Made by a program: the position numbers and the translations under genes
Assembly: GCF_012726175.1 (NCBI RefSeq)
Contig: NZ_JAASAD010000003.1
Coordinates: 62,001 to 126,000, forward strand
Reading direction: 5' to 3'
DNA: 64,000 bases
DNA from: Micromonospora sp. HNM0581
Lineage (GTDB): Bacteria; Actinomycetota; Actinomycetes; Mycobacteriales; Micromonosporaceae
The notes under the pieces: model-generated
The model's database searches: none
What the model saw: only the letters and a program-made list of their open reading frames with translations
What the model was told of the DNA's origin: nothing
Shown: positions 9,806-18,989 of the stretch, one piece after another
Numbering within the stretch: position 1 is the stretch's first letter
Layout: every line of letters starts with the position of its first letter

Positions 9806-11446
9806 GTGGTGGACGACAACGCCGACCGGGTGCACGTGCCCGGCCAGCATGGCTTGCCCGAACGGGACATCGAACCACTCTGGCCACCGGAACAGATCGA
9901 CGGCCTCGGTGCGCCCACCTGGGGTGCACCGCCGTCACCCGCGGACTATCCGTCGTTGACCAACGGTGCGCCGACCGCCACCGGCTGGGAGCCGCCGCCC
10001 CCGCCCGAGCCCAGCCAGGTCGACCTTGATCTGCCCTTCAGCCGGGACAATTCCACCGCACCCGCACCCACCCGTGCCGCCGGGCCGGCCGACCCGGGTC
10101 CCCAGGGTCCTGCGGACGATTCGGTGCGCCGCGCCGACACCCGTGCAGACGACGATGCGGCTTCGGCAGCAGGCCCACCACGGACGGCGCCGGTGGCCCG
10201 GTCGCAGCCGGAATCGCCGTGGGCGCACCCGCCGCAGCGGCACGGATCCGATCCGGCCCCGGCAGCCGGGACCTCGACCGGCGTGCCCCGCCGGACCTGG
10301 TCCGAACCCGCCCAACCGCTACCACCGATTCCGCAGCCGCCGACGCCCCTGCGGTCCGGCCCGCCCCCCTTCGGCGCGCCGCTGACGCCGCAGCACGGCA
10401 GCGCCCCCGTACCGCAACCTGGTAGTGCCCGGCCGGGACGGCCACCCGCTTCCGGTATGCCGCCCGCACCACCGGTGTCGTCGGCCTACCCGGAGCCGGC
10501 CTGGGACCCACGCGCCGGTGCCGCGCCCACCGCCGAGGATTTCGCCCGCCGACGACAGGTGCGCCCCGCCGACCCGGTCGCGACGACCGGGCTCCGAGCC
10601 GTGGTCAACAAGACGGGCTTGGTGAAGCTCCCTCCCGGGCGGCACGAGCTGGAACGCAAACGGGAAATCGAGATGGTGCGCCGCAACTTCGGTGGGCTGC
10701 GGCAGGTGACCGTGGTCAACCCGAAGGGTGGCGCGGGTAAGACCGTCGCCATCCTGCTGCTCGCGATGACCTTCGGCCAGAATCGCGGCGGATACGTACT
10801 GGCCTGGGACAACAACGAGACCCAGGGCACCCTCGGCATGCGGGCCCAGCAGGACTTCCATTCACGTACGGTGCGGGACCTGCTGCGGGATCTCAGCCAG
10901 TTCCAGGGAGCGCAGGGTCGGGTCGGTGACCTGTCCCAGTACGTCCGCTCGCAGGGCGAGGGGATGTTCGACGTGCTCGCCTCCGACGAGTCGGCCACCG
11001 GTGGTGAGATGCTCACCGCCGCCGCCTTCGGCGAGATCCGCGAGGTGGTCAGCCGGTTCTACAAGTTGATCTTCGTGGACACCGGGAACAACGTCCGGGC
11101 ACAGAACTGGCAGGCAGCCATGGACGCCACCGACCAACTGGTGGTCACCATGTCCGCCCGCAACGACTCGGCGGAGACGGCCGCCCGGATGCTCGATCAT
11201 CTTGAGCAGAGCGGACGGCACCGGCTGGTCCGGCAGGCGGTCACCGTCGTCTCCATGCCGCCGTCACGCAAGGAGATCGACCTACCTGCGATCCAGGAAC
11301 ACTTCGCCGCCCGTACCAGGGGTGTGCTGCTGGCGCCCTACGAGCGGCTCATCGACACCGGCGAGCCGCTGCGCTACGCGCATCTGTCGTCGGCCACCCG
11401 GGACGCGTGGCTCAGGATCGCCGCAGCGGTAGCCGAGGGCCTGTAG
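9806..11446 (+). CDS. ParA/MinD-like ATPase with long disordered N-terminus
   Basis: 546 aa. Residues 1-250 are Pro/Ala-rich and low in complexity; the C-terminal 250 residues form a SIMIBI-class ATPase with a deviant Walker A NPKGGAGKT at 305-313, a DNNETQGTLG loop in the place of the switch I DxDPQG, and a Walker B strand LIFVDTGNN. Proteins of this layout occur near type VII secretion genes and as orphan chromosome or polarity factors in actinomycetes, but no secretion genes are visible here. The GTG at 9806 (followed by a second GTG) has GGGGAGGA before it. ATP-driven positioning of a partner is the family role; the partner is unknown. Confidence 0.72.
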   Translation: MVDDNADRVHVPGQHGLPERDIEPLWPPEQIDGLGAPTWGAPPSPADYPSLTNGAPTATGWEPPPPPEPSQVDLDLPFSRDNSTAPAPTRAAGPADPGPQGPADDSVRRADTRADDDAASAAGPPRTAPVARSQPESPWAHPPQRHGSDPAPAAGTSTGVPRRTWSEPAQPLPPIPQPPTPLRSGPPPFGAPLTPQHGSAPVPQPGSARPGRPPASGMPPAPPVSSAYPEPAWDPRAGAAPTAEDFARRRQVRPADPVATTGLRAVVNKTGLVKLPPGRHELERKREIEMVRRNFGGLRQVTVVNPKGGAGKTVAILLLAMTFGQNRGGYVLAWDNNETQGTLGMRAQQDFHSRTVRDLLRDLSQFQGAQGRVGDLSQYVRSQGEGMFDVLASDESATGGEMLTAAAFGEIREVVSRFYKLIFVDTGNNVRAQNWQAAMDATDQLVVTMSARNDSAETAARMLDHLEQSGRHRLVRQAVTVVSMPPSRKEIDLPAIQEHFAARTRGVLLAPYERLIDTGEPLRYAHLSSATRDAWLRIAAAVAEGL

Positions 11447-11462
11447 CGACGAAGGATCGCGG

Positions 11463-11496
11463 TGCCGCCGGCCCGGGCGTACCCGGGCCGGCGGCA
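11463..11496. terminator. Bidirectional stem-loop terminator
   Basis: Perfect 15-bp stem TGCCGCCGGCCCGGG / CCCGGGCCGGCGGCA with a CGTA loop, in the 60-bp gap between the convergent ParA-like and DUF3151 genes. Confidence 0.8.
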
Positions 11497-11506
11497 GCAC
11501 ACCACA

Positions 11507-11935
11507 TCAGTTGCTGGCCAGCGCGTCGGCGGCGGCCGGATCGCAGTCACGGAGAAACTGGGCGCAGCGAGCCGCCTCGTCCGCCTCGGCGATCGCGTCC
11601 GCTGCCCGGGACAGCACGTAGAGACAGCGCAGGAAGCCACGGTTCGGCTCGTGCGACCACGGCACCGGGCCGTGCCCCTTCCAACCGCTGCGCCTCAGCT
11701 GGTCCAGGCCCCGGTGATAGCCGGTCCGGGCGAACGCGTACGCCGACACGACCTGGCCCTGCGCGAACGCCCGGGCGGCAAGTGCCGCCCATGCCGCGCT
11801 GTGGGTCGGGAACCGGGCCGCCACCTCGGCGAACGCCTCGTCGCTGCCGGCCTGGTCGGCTGCGGCCAACGCGGAGTCGGCCTCGGTGTGCGCGGGCAGG
11901 AGCGTGGCGGGCGGCTCAGGTAGGAGGTTCTGCAT
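11507..11935 (-). CDS. DUF3151 family protein
   Basis: 142 aa, small soluble actinobacterial protein of unknown function. It opens MQNLLPEPPATLLP, then has helical Ala-rich repeats (SAAWAALAARAFAQGQVVSAYAFARTGYHRGLDQLRRSGWKG) that look like TPR-style helix pairs, and a conserved GPVPWSHEPNRGFLRCLYVL stretch. The ATG at 11935 is preferred; an in-frame TTG at 11947 would add four residues. Its placement just downstream of the aldolase gene is typical in actinobacteria and may hint at a link to carbon metabolism, but nothing in the sequence shows a biochemical role. Confidence 0.8.
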   Translation of the reverse strand: MQNLLPEPPATLLPAHTEADSALAAADQAGSDEAFAEVAARFPTHSAAWAALAARAFAQGQVVSAYAFARTGYHRGLDQLRRSGWKGHGPVPWSHEPNRGFLRCLYVLSRAADAIAEADEAARCAQFLRDCDPAAADALASN

Positions 11936-12059
11936 CGCCTCATTCAACCCGCTTCGTGTGGTCGTTCGCGAGCGGGTCCGGCGTGCCGCTCGGCTGAACA
12001 GCCGAGAAGCCGGTCACGCCCGCGGCCCGTTGGCGTCGTCGGGGGTCGAGGTGAAAAGT

Positions 12060-12090
12060 GGCGGCCGGCCCCGGAGCGGGGCCGGCCGCC
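12060..12090 (-). terminator. Terminator downstream of aldolase gene
   Basis: Perfect 13-bp GC stem GGCGGCCGGCCCC / GGGGCCGGCCGCC with a 5-nt loop, 20 bp past the aldolase stop. Confidence 0.82.
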
Positions 12091-12110
12091 GTCCACACGA
12101 CGTCAGAACG

Positions 12111-13136
<1,026 letters not shown>

Positions 13137-13161
13137 TCGAACGCTCCTTACTTGCCGCTGT

Positions 13162-13207
13162 CGGCCGTACGGCCGCTGTTCTCCGTAGGGGCCCGGCCGT
13201 GCGGCCG
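13162..13207. promoter_or_regulatory. Twin 14-bp palindromes upstream of fba
   Basis: CGGCCGTACGGCCG (13162-13175) and CGGCCGTGCGGCCG (13194-13207) are near-identical, 32 bp apart start to start (three helical turns), in the 25-70 bp before the aldolase start. The spacing suggests a dimer-of-dimers operator; alternatively both could form RNA hairpins in the 5' leader. Confidence 0.45.
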
Positions 13208-13292
13208 CCTCTTCTACCTTGGTGCGCCGGACCGCGCTGTCCTCCGCGGGCAGTATCCCGTAGCGGCACCGGACCGGCGCAACCGGGCCGGC

Positions 13293-13676
13293 TCACCGCC
13301 GGTCCGTCGGATCCGGTACCGCGACGCTGATCAGCCAGGTGACCACCGCCATCACGATGGCCCCCCAGAAGGCCGCCCAGAACCCGTCCACCTGGAACGG
13401 CAGTTCGAGCGCTTGGGCGATCCGGTCGGTCAACAGGAACAACAGGGCGTTGACCACGAGGGCGAACAGGCCGAGGGTGAGCAGGTAGAAGACACAACCC
13501 ACGACCCTGATGACCGGTTTGAGTACCGCGTTGATCAATCCGAAGATCAACGCGACTATGAGCAGTGTGAACGCCGTGTCGTACCCGGTGCGACCGGTCA
13601 CCTCGACTCCCGGCACGACCAGCGTGGTGATCCACAGCGCGATGGCGGTCGCCGCCAGCCGGATGAGGAAACCCAC
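13293..13676 (-). CDS. Phage holin family (superfamily IV) membrane protein
   Basis: 127 aa with four hydrophobic segments (AVGFLIRLAATAIALWITTLV, AFTLLIVALIFGLINAVLKP, VFYLLTLGLFALVVNALLFL, FWAAFWGAIVMAVVTWLI), the layout of the mycobacterial four-TMS holin-like family (YvlD-type). The NAVLKPVIRVV loop is its most conserved part. Despite the name these are chromosomal proteins in actinobacteria, with no known lysis role. The GTG at 13676 begins just before the first helix and has an AGGA upstream. Divergent from the small acidic protein gene. Confidence 0.78.
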   Translation of the reverse strand: MGFLIRLAATAIALWITTLVVPGVEVTGRTGYDTAFTLLIVALIFGLINAVLKPVIRVVGCVFYLLTLGLFALVVNALLFLLTDRIAQALELPFQVDGFWAAFWGAIVMAVVTWLISVAVPDPTDRR

Positions 13677-13842
13677 GGCACCATCCTGACACCGGCGACA
13701 GTCCCCGGTGGGTCGATTCGGCCGACTCGGCCGCGGCGGCGGCGTACCCTCGACGGCTCGGCGAACGGCGGTTGCCAGCATGCCGGCGGTCCAGCCCGTA
13801 CGGTGGATGGGTACCCGACCGCCGACGACCCGGAGGCATCGA

Positions 13843-14055
13843 ATGAGCCAACCCGGCGAAGACTTCGCCCCCGGCGACCACCTCAGCCCGGAGGAACGCG
13901 ACCCGGAAGCCGAGCCGGCCGACGCCGTCGAGCAGGCGACCGTGGTCGATCCGAGCCAGCTGGATGTCGAGCCGCACCGCGGCCTGGAGGTCGACGACTG
14001 GGACGCCATGGAGCAGGCCCGCGTGGTCGGTGCCGACGAGGACGACTACCGCTGA
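13843..14055 (+). CDS. Small acidic conserved hypothetical protein
   Basis: 70 aa, strongly acidic (EDFAPGDHLSPEERDPEAEP and VVGADEDDYR), no hydrophobic segment, probably disordered. Two similar halves can be seen: DAVEQATVVDP and DAMEQARVVGAD, an imperfect internal repeat D-A-x-E-Q-A-x-V-V. The ATG at 13843 follows a clean GGAGG (13832-13836) and the gene ends in a strong terminator, so it is a real expressed unit. I do not recognise a functional family. Confidence 0.72.
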   Translation: MSQPGEDFAPGDHLSPEERDPEAEPADAVEQATVVDPSQLDVEPHRGLEVDDWDAMEQARVVGADEDDYR

Positions 14056-14121
14056 TCGACCTCCCGGTCGGATTCAGCCCCGGTACGGCCGGCATGTCGT
14101 CCACGCAGCCGAACGGCAGCA

Positions 14122-14157
14122 CAGGTGCCCCGCCGACCACCGTCGGCGGGGCACCTG
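14122..14157 (+). terminator. Stem-loop terminator after small acidic protein gene
   Basis: Perfect 16-bp stem CAGGTGCCCCGCCGAC / GTCGGCGGGGCACCTG with a CACC loop. Confidence 0.85.
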
Positions 14158-14324
14158 CCTCCGGCACGGATTGGTGTTCGTGATCCTGACCTGCGAATCG
14201 GAGGTGGCCGATGCATGGCACCGACCTGGCCGGGCCGACGACGGCGGCCCCGGTAGCCTGATCCACCGTGGCGAACGCCACAGGGGCCTGCGATCGATCG
14301 AGCGCTTCACGGAACGGAATCTTC

Positions 14325-15260
14325 ATGGCATTGGGTGAACGGGTAGGCCATGTCCTGCGCGGCGCGGCCATCGGCGTGGCCGAGGCCGTGCCCGGGGTCA
14401 GCGGCGGGACGATCGCGCTGGTGACCGGCGTCTACGAGCGGGTCATTGCGTCCGCCGGGCATCTGGTGAACACGGTGCGGTACGCGGTGGCCGATGTCCC
14501 GCGCGGGCGCGGTTGGACGCGGGCGGGGCACCAGTTGCGGCAGGTGCACTGGGAGGTGGTGATTCCGCTGCTGGTCGGCATGCTGCCCGGCCTGCTGATC
14601 GCGGCGAAGTTGCTCGAACCGTTGCTGGCCGACCATCCGGAGCAGACCAGAGGGCTCTTCCTCGGGCTGGTCCTCGCCTCGGTGCTGGTGCCGATCTCGA
14701 TGGTCGGCAAGCCGTGGCGGGGGCCGGAGGTGGTCGCCCTGGTCGTCGCCGCGGTGGCCGCGTTCGTGTTGACCGGTCTGCCCCAGGCCACCATCGAGCC
14801 ACATCCACTTGTCGTGCTTGTCGCCGCGGCGGTCGCGGTCTGCGCTCTGGTGCTACCCGGGGTCTCCGGGTCGTTTCTGCTACTCACGGTCGGCCTGTAC
14901 GAGCCGACGATCAGCGCCGTGAACGACCGCGACTTCGGCTACCTGGCGGTTTTCGCGACCGGCATGGTCATCGGCCTGGCGCTCTTCGTCAAGCTGCTTC
15001 AGTGGCTGCTTGAGCAGCACCGTCGGATGACTCTGGCGGTGATGGCCGGCGTCATCCTGGGCAGCCTGCGCGCCCTGTGGCCGTGGCAGTCCGACGACCG
15101 CAGCCTGCACGCGCCGGGAGACCACGTGCCGTCCATTGTGGCGCTTTTCCTGATCGGCGTCGCCGTAGTCGCGGCAATGATCATCGCCGAGCGTCGCCGG
15201 CTACGCAGGGCAGCCCGGGACCTCACCGAGGAGGCGTACGAGACGCCGCCCGTCCGCTGA
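14325..15260 (+). CDS. DUF368 membrane protein (PopT-type undecaprenyl-phosphate translocase family)
   Basis: 311 aa polytopic membrane protein. The family hallmark is a duplicated PGVSG re-entrant motif, seen here as AVPGVSGGTIALVTGVYE near residue 23 and VLPGVSGSFLLLTVGLYE in the second half, consistent with an inverted-repeat transporter fold. DUF368 proteins have been shown in other bacteria to recycle undecaprenyl phosphate across the membrane for cell-wall synthesis. The ATG at 14325 is chosen because the MALGERVGHVLRGAAIG opening is typical; a GTG at 14268 would add 19 polar residues. Nine to ten hydrophobic stretches are visible. Confidence 0.82.
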   Translation: MALGERVGHVLRGAAIGVAEAVPGVSGGTIALVTGVYERVIASAGHLVNTVRYAVADVPRGRGWTRAGHQLRQVHWEVVIPLLVGMLPGLLIAAKLLEPLLADHPEQTRGLFLGLVLASVLVPISMVGKPWRGPEVVALVVAAVAAFVLTGLPQATIEPHPLVVLVAAAVAVCALVLPGVSGSFLLLTVGLYEPTISAVNDRDFGYLAVFATGMVIGLALFVKLLQWLLEQHRRMTLAVMAGVILGSLRALWPWQSDDRSLHAPGDHVPSIVALFLIGVAVVAAMIIAERRRLRRAARDLTEEAYETPPVR

Positions 15261-15267
15261 CAGTCAA

Positions 15268-15304
15268 CCGCTTGGTGGCTGCCCGGCTGGCCGCCACCAA
15301 GCGG
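15268..15304. terminator. Bidirectional terminator
   Basis: Perfect 12-bp stem CCGCTTGGTGGC / GCCACCAAGCGG, 13-nt loop, in the 50-bp gap between the convergent DUF368 and arsR genes. Confidence 0.75.
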
Positions 15305-15310
15305 CTTGGC

Positions 15311-15688
15311 TCAGCGAGCCTTCTTGGTGGCCCGCTTACGCGGCGGGGTGAGCAGGTCGGCGATCGTGGCGATCGCGCTCGGGACCAACCGGTAGTAGGC
15401 CCAAACGCCACGCTTCTCCCGCTCCAGCAGACCGGCCTCGGTGAGGATCCGGAGGTGATGGCTGACGGTCGGCTGGGAGAGGCCGAGTGGCGCGGTGAGG
15501 TCACACACGCACGCTTCGCCCTCGGGGGCCGACTGGATCAGGCTGAGCAGCCGCAGCCGAGCGGGGTCGGCAAGGGCCTTGAGGACCCCCGCCAGCCGCT
15601 CAGCGTCGGCACGTTCGATCGGCTCGCCGGCAAGCGGCGAGATCTGAGGCATAGTCATTTCGGCCAACGCAGTTCCCACGTAATCCAT
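15311..15688 (-). CDS. ArsR/SmtB family regulator
   Basis: 125 aa winged-helix repressor. The segment ACVCDLTAPLGLSQPTVSHHLRIL combines a CxC pair in the alpha-3 position, the classic arsenic/antimony sensing site (ELCVCDL in ArsR), with the recognition helix; GVWAYYRL is the wing strand. The tail is Lys/Arg-rich (PRKRATKKAR). No arsenate reductase or efflux gene is adjacent, so the regulon is elsewhere or the ligand differs. The ATG at 15688 lies almost on top of its GGAAGG, so starts at 15658 or 15652 (MTMPQISPLAG) are plausible. Confidence 0.83.
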   Translation of the reverse strand: MDYVGTALAEMTMPQISPLAGEPIERADAERLAGVLKALADPARLRLLSLIQSAPEGEACVCDLTAPLGLSQPTVSHHLRILTEAGLLEREKRGVWAYYRLVPSAIATIADLLTPPRKRATKKAR

Positions 15689-15745
15689 CCTTCCACCAGC
15701 AGCATCGATCCGCCTGCATATCAGCAGATCCGAATCGGCAGACTT

Positions 15746-16276
15746 TTACGCCACAAGGCCGAGGTCAGCCAACGTATAGGCCGCCCGATAGGGCAATCCG
15801 GCGGCTCGCACCGCGTCGCCGGCACCACGATCAACAATAACCGCCACCCCCACGACCTCAGCCCCGGCCTCGCGAAGCGCTTCGACAGCGGTCAACACGC
15901 TTCCTCCGGTGGTGGAGGTGTCCTCCACCGCCAGCACCCGACGACCCGCCACATCGGGGCCTTCGATCCGGCGTTGCATCCCGTGCGCCTTACCCGCCTT
16001 ACGGACCACGAACGCGTCCAACGGACGCCCGGCGGCGTGCAGCATCGCGAGGGCGATCGGATCGGCCCCCAGGGTCAGACCACCCACCGCGTCGTACGAC
16101 CAGTCGGCGGTCAGTTCGCGCATCACCCGTCCCACGACCGGTGCCGCCCGGTGATGCAGCGTGACGCGACGCAGATCCACATACCAGTCGGCCTCCCGCC
16201 CGGAGGAGAGCACCACCCGGCCATGGACTACAGCCAGGTCGGAGATGAATTTACGCAGGTCGTCGAGGTCCCCCAT
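15746..16276 (-). CDS. pyrE: Orotate phosphoribosyltransferase
   Basis: Transfers ribose phosphate from PRPP to orotate in UMP synthesis. 176 aa. The SSGREADWYVDLRRVTLH opening is the OPRT signature, KAGKAHG is the flexible catalytic loop, and VLAVEDTSTTGGSVLTAV is the PRPP-binding motif. The ATG at 16276 (MGDLDDLRKFI) is preferred over upstream in-frame codons that would add a low-complexity leader. Gene order with the SDR and clpB nearby echoes the pyrE-clpB region of mycobacteria. Confidence 0.9.
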   Translation of the reverse strand: MGDLDDLRKFISDLAVVHGRVVLSSGREADWYVDLRRVTLHHRAAPVVGRVMRELTADWSYDAVGGLTLGADPIALAMLHAAGRPLDAFVVRKAGKAHGMQRRIEGPDVAGRRVLAVEDTSTTGGSVLTAVEALREAGAEVVGVAVIVDRGAGDAVRAAGLPYRAAYTLADLGLVA

Positions 16277-16443
16277 GGCGATAGAGGGTACTGCGCAAGT
16301 CTGTGTGCCGCGTGTGGGGGCCACCGCGGCCAACCCTTCCGGGGGACCGACGAGCAGCGATGGACGGTCACGCTACGTCAACCATCGAGAGATATCGAGT
16401 GACATCACCCTGTTCGGCTGCCGCAGGCTCGTCCGCCAGCCGG

Positions 16444-17262
16444 TCAACGGTGACCGCGACGGGCACGCCGCCGGGTGTCCCGGGAGGCCACGCCCAGCAA
16501 CCGACGCGGGGCGTACCGCAAGCCCGCCACGGCCAGCTTGTACCTCCACGAAGGAACACTCACCGACTTACCTTTGCGCAGGTCACGCAGGGCTTCATCG
16601 ACGACATCGGTGGCTTCGAGCCAGATCCATCCCGGGGATTTCGAGATGTCGATGCCTGCCCGGTCGTGAAATTCGGTACGGGTGTAGCCCGGGCAGAGCG
16701 CCATCACGCGTACGCCGAAGGGGCGTGCCGACTGACCGACCGACTCACTGAAGTTGGTGACCCACGCCTTGCTCGCCGAGTAGGTGGATCCGGGCATCAC
16801 CGCACCGAAACCCGCCACGGAAGAGACATTAATCACTGCCCCGGTGCGCCGCTCGGTCATCTCGGCCAGCGCGGCGAGGGTCAGCCGCAGCACCGCGTGC
16901 ACGTTCAGCCGCAGCAGCCTGGTCTCGTCCTGGACCGACGACCGGAGGAACGGCTTGTTCAGGCTGATGCCGGCGTTGTTGACCAGCAAATCGACGGGCG
17001 GCCCGTCAGTCAGCCGTCGCTCCACCACCGCGCAGCCGTCGTCAGTGGACAGATCGGCGGTGACGGCCTCGGTCTCCACGCCGTGCTTGCCGGTCAACTC
17101 GGCGGCCTGCGCCGCCAGCCGGGTCGCGTCGCGGGCGACCAGCACCAGGTGCCATCCGTCGGAGGCGAGTCGGGTGGCGAACGCCGACCCGATGCCGGCA
17201 GTCGCCCCGGTGATCAACGCCCATCTTTCGGTCGTCCGGTCGGGCGTCACGGGCGTCGTCAC
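16444..17262 (-). CDS. SDR family NAD(P)-dependent oxidoreductase
   Basis: 272 aa classical short-chain dehydrogenase. Coenzyme loop TGATAGIGSAFA near residue 18, NNAGIS, catalytic Ser in VSSVAGFG, and active-site YSASK. The C-terminal third includes a CPGYTRTEFHDRAGID loop and a Lys/Arg-rich tail (RRARRGHR), as in DltE/YqjQ-type membrane-associated reductases. The GTG at 17262 overlaps the upstream gene's stop (GTGA), implying coupling to the membrane protein before it. Substrate unknown. Confidence 0.87.
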   Translation of the reverse strand: MTTPVTPDRTTERWALITGATAGIGSAFATRLASDGWHLVLVARDATRLAAQAAELTGKHGVETEAVTADLSTDDGCAVVERRLTDGPPVDLLVNNAGISLNKPFLRSSVQDETRLLRLNVHAVLRLTLAALAEMTERRTGAVINVSSVAGFGAVMPGSTYSASKAWVTNFSESVGQSARPFGVRVMALCPGYTRTEFHDRAGIDISKSPGWIWLEATDVVDEALRDLRKGKSVSVPSWRYKLAVAGLRYAPRRLLGVASRDTRRRARRGHR

Positions 17263-17927
17263 CTCGGCGGGTACGGGGGCGACGGCGGCGCCCCTGGCGG
17301 CGGGAAGGGCTGGTATGGCGGCGGCGGTGGGGTCGGTGGCTGGACTGGATACACCTCCCGCCGGGGCGGCCGGCGCCGGAACCAGGCGTTGGCCGCCGGC
17401 AGCGCCAGCAACACGGCTACCACAAGGTAACCGAGCACCTGAGCGATCGAAAGGGTGGCCGTGAGCGGAATCCACCAGGACGGGTAGGCAGCCGGTACCA
17501 GGGCCAGCAACTCGGCGGTCGCCCGGTCGTCGCCGAATTCCAGCGGCGCCGCACGCTGCACGATCATGGCCGCGATCCCACCACAACCGCAGCACGTACC
17601 CAGACCGGCGACCACCCACGTCACCGTCCGGGCCGCCGGCCGGCGGGCGACCAGCCCCAACGCCAGGCCGACGAGGAGCAGACCGGCGAGAATGCCGAGC
17701 ATCCCCGACCCGACGACCGAGACCCGCAGCAGAGCCACCACCGCGTCGATCTGACCTGGGTCGGCGTCGGCTGCGGCCGTCGCGCGGAACCGATCCACCG
17801 TGCCGCCGACCGACGCGAACCCCGCTACCGCTGAGGCGAGCGCGCCCAGCGCCATCACCGCAAGCGTCACCACAGCAAGCACGACTGCCGCCGGCCGGCG
17901 GACCGATGCCTGTTCGGGATGCGACAC
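17259..17927 (-). CDS. Four-helix membrane protein with Pro-rich tail (paralog 1)
   Basis: 222 aa. Hydrophobic segments near residues 13-40, 75-95, 103-125 and 155-185, with a CCGCGG motif in the third (GLGTCCGCGGIAAM), then the signature LLALPAANAWF and a cytoplasm-type tail rich in PPPPPYQPFPPPG. The same order of a short loop RxxAR, a Cys-containing helix, and LLALPxAxxxF before a Pro-rich tail occurs in two other genes within 3 kb, so this is a local paralog family. The GTG at 17927 has a perfect GGAGGG. Translationally coupled to the SDR downstream. Function unknown. Confidence 0.72.
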   Translation of the reverse strand: MSHPEQASVRRPAAVVLAVVTLAVMALGALASAVAGFASVGGTVDRFRATAAADADPGQIDAVVALLRVSVVGSGMLGILAGLLLVGLALGLVARRPAARTVTWVVAGLGTCCGCGGIAAMIVQRAAPLEFGDDRATAELLALVPAAYPSWWIPLTATLSIAQVLGYLVVAVLLALPAANAWFRRRPPRREVYPVQPPTPPPPPYQPFPPPGAPPSPPYPPR

Positions 17928-18077
17928 GACGAGTCCCTCCGGTAGGCGTTGCAAGCAACCTACTCGGAGGGACCATCGCAATCGGGCCTTGAGCCCGTGT
18001 CGAAATCCTGGGCGAGCCTACGAAGTCAGCGATGGCTCGCCCGGACGATCGATCACCGCACCGATCCGCGCGGAAAG

Positions 18078-18878
18078 TCAGCCGGGGCGATCGGTGGGCG
18101 GCTGGGTGCCGGGCTGCTCCGGGCCGTCCGAGGGCGGGGGCTGGCTGCCCGGTCCACCGGCCGGTGGTTGGCCACCGGTGACGGGATAGCCGGGCTCGGC
18201 CGGCTGCTGCGGGGTGGCCGGGTAGCCGGGAGACAGCGGGTAGCCGGGTTGGCTCGGGTAGCCGGGTTGGCTCGGGTAAGCACCGCCGGGCGTGGGGGGC
18301 TCCCACTGCTGGGTCGGCTTACGGAAGAACTCGTTGGCCTTGGGCAGTGCCAGCAGGATGAGCGCCGCCAGCAGCGAGATCAAGCTGATCACGCCGAGCA
18401 GGATGCTCACCGGGGTGGCCCACCCCGGCAGCGCCTCCTCCAGCCGACGCTGGATCTCCTCCCCACTGGGCATGTCGCCACTGGCCTCGCCGGGAGCGCT
18501 GAAGTTACCGACGAATCCGCTCAGGAGGTTGAAGCCGGAGCAGCAGAAGAGGATGCCACCCACGATCCAGGTGGCGATCCGGGAGCCGTTCCTGCCGCGC
18601 AGGTTCAGCAGCCCCAGACCGACAAGTGCGAAGGCCACCACCAGCAGGAAGATGGCGATGCCGACGCCGACGACGACGGTGATGTCGGCGATGTTCTGCG
18701 CCCCCTCGACCGTCGAGTCACGGTAGGCGTCCTCCATGACCTCACGGACGGTGCCGATGGTAGCCAGCGTGACGACCACGCTTGTCAACTGGCAGATCGC
18801 GAACAGCAACAGTAGGTAGGTGGATATCGTCACCACCCCCGGCCGCGACCGGGCCGGGGTGTTCTGAGGGTCGACCAT
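18078..18878 (-). CDS. Four-helix membrane protein with GYPxxP repeat tail (paralog 2)
   Basis: 266 aa. Four hydrophobic segments, the third with GGILFCCSGFNLLSG, the fourth ending in LLALPKANEFF. The C-terminal 70 residues are a Pro/Gly/Tyr-rich repeat region with five GYP units (QPGYPSQPGYPLSPGYP), likely disordered and facing the cytoplasm. The ATG at 18878 (MVDPQNTP) has AAGGGAGA at a good distance; an adjacent ATG at 18881 is too close. Function unknown. Confidence 0.7.
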   Translation of the reverse strand: MVDPQNTPARSRPGVVTISTYLLLLFAICQLTSVVVTLATIGTVREVMEDAYRDSTVEGAQNIADITVVVGVGIAIFLLVVAFALVGLGLLNLRGRNGSRIATWIVGGILFCCSGFNLLSGFVGNFSAPGEASGDMPSGEEIQRRLEEALPGWATPVSILLGVISLISLLAALILLALPKANEFFRKPTQQWEPPTPGGAYPSQPGYPSQPGYPLSPGYPATPQQPAEPGYPVTGGQPPAGGPGSQPPPSDGPEQPGTQPPTDRPG

Positions 18879-18989
18879 CATTCTCCCTTCCGAAACGCGC
18901 TTACCGTATCGGCAACAGGCCACGACGGCACGGCATGACGTCGAACGGCGGTCGCGTCACAGACCGCCGACCGCCCGGATCGTTACGGT

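Noticed and set aside
9806..11446. A plasmid partition locus
   Set aside because: The ATPase has a ParA-type fold, but there is no ParB gene, no parS-like repeats and no replication gene; the long disordered N-terminus fits chromosomal orphan ATPases.
13293..13676. A prophage holin
   Set aside because: The family name says holin, but there are no phage genes nearby and these four-helix proteins are ordinary chromosomal genes in actinobacteria.
15311..15688. An arsenic resistance operon
   Set aside because: The regulator has the CxC sensing motif, but no arsenate reductase, efflux pump or methyltransferase gene lies beside it.
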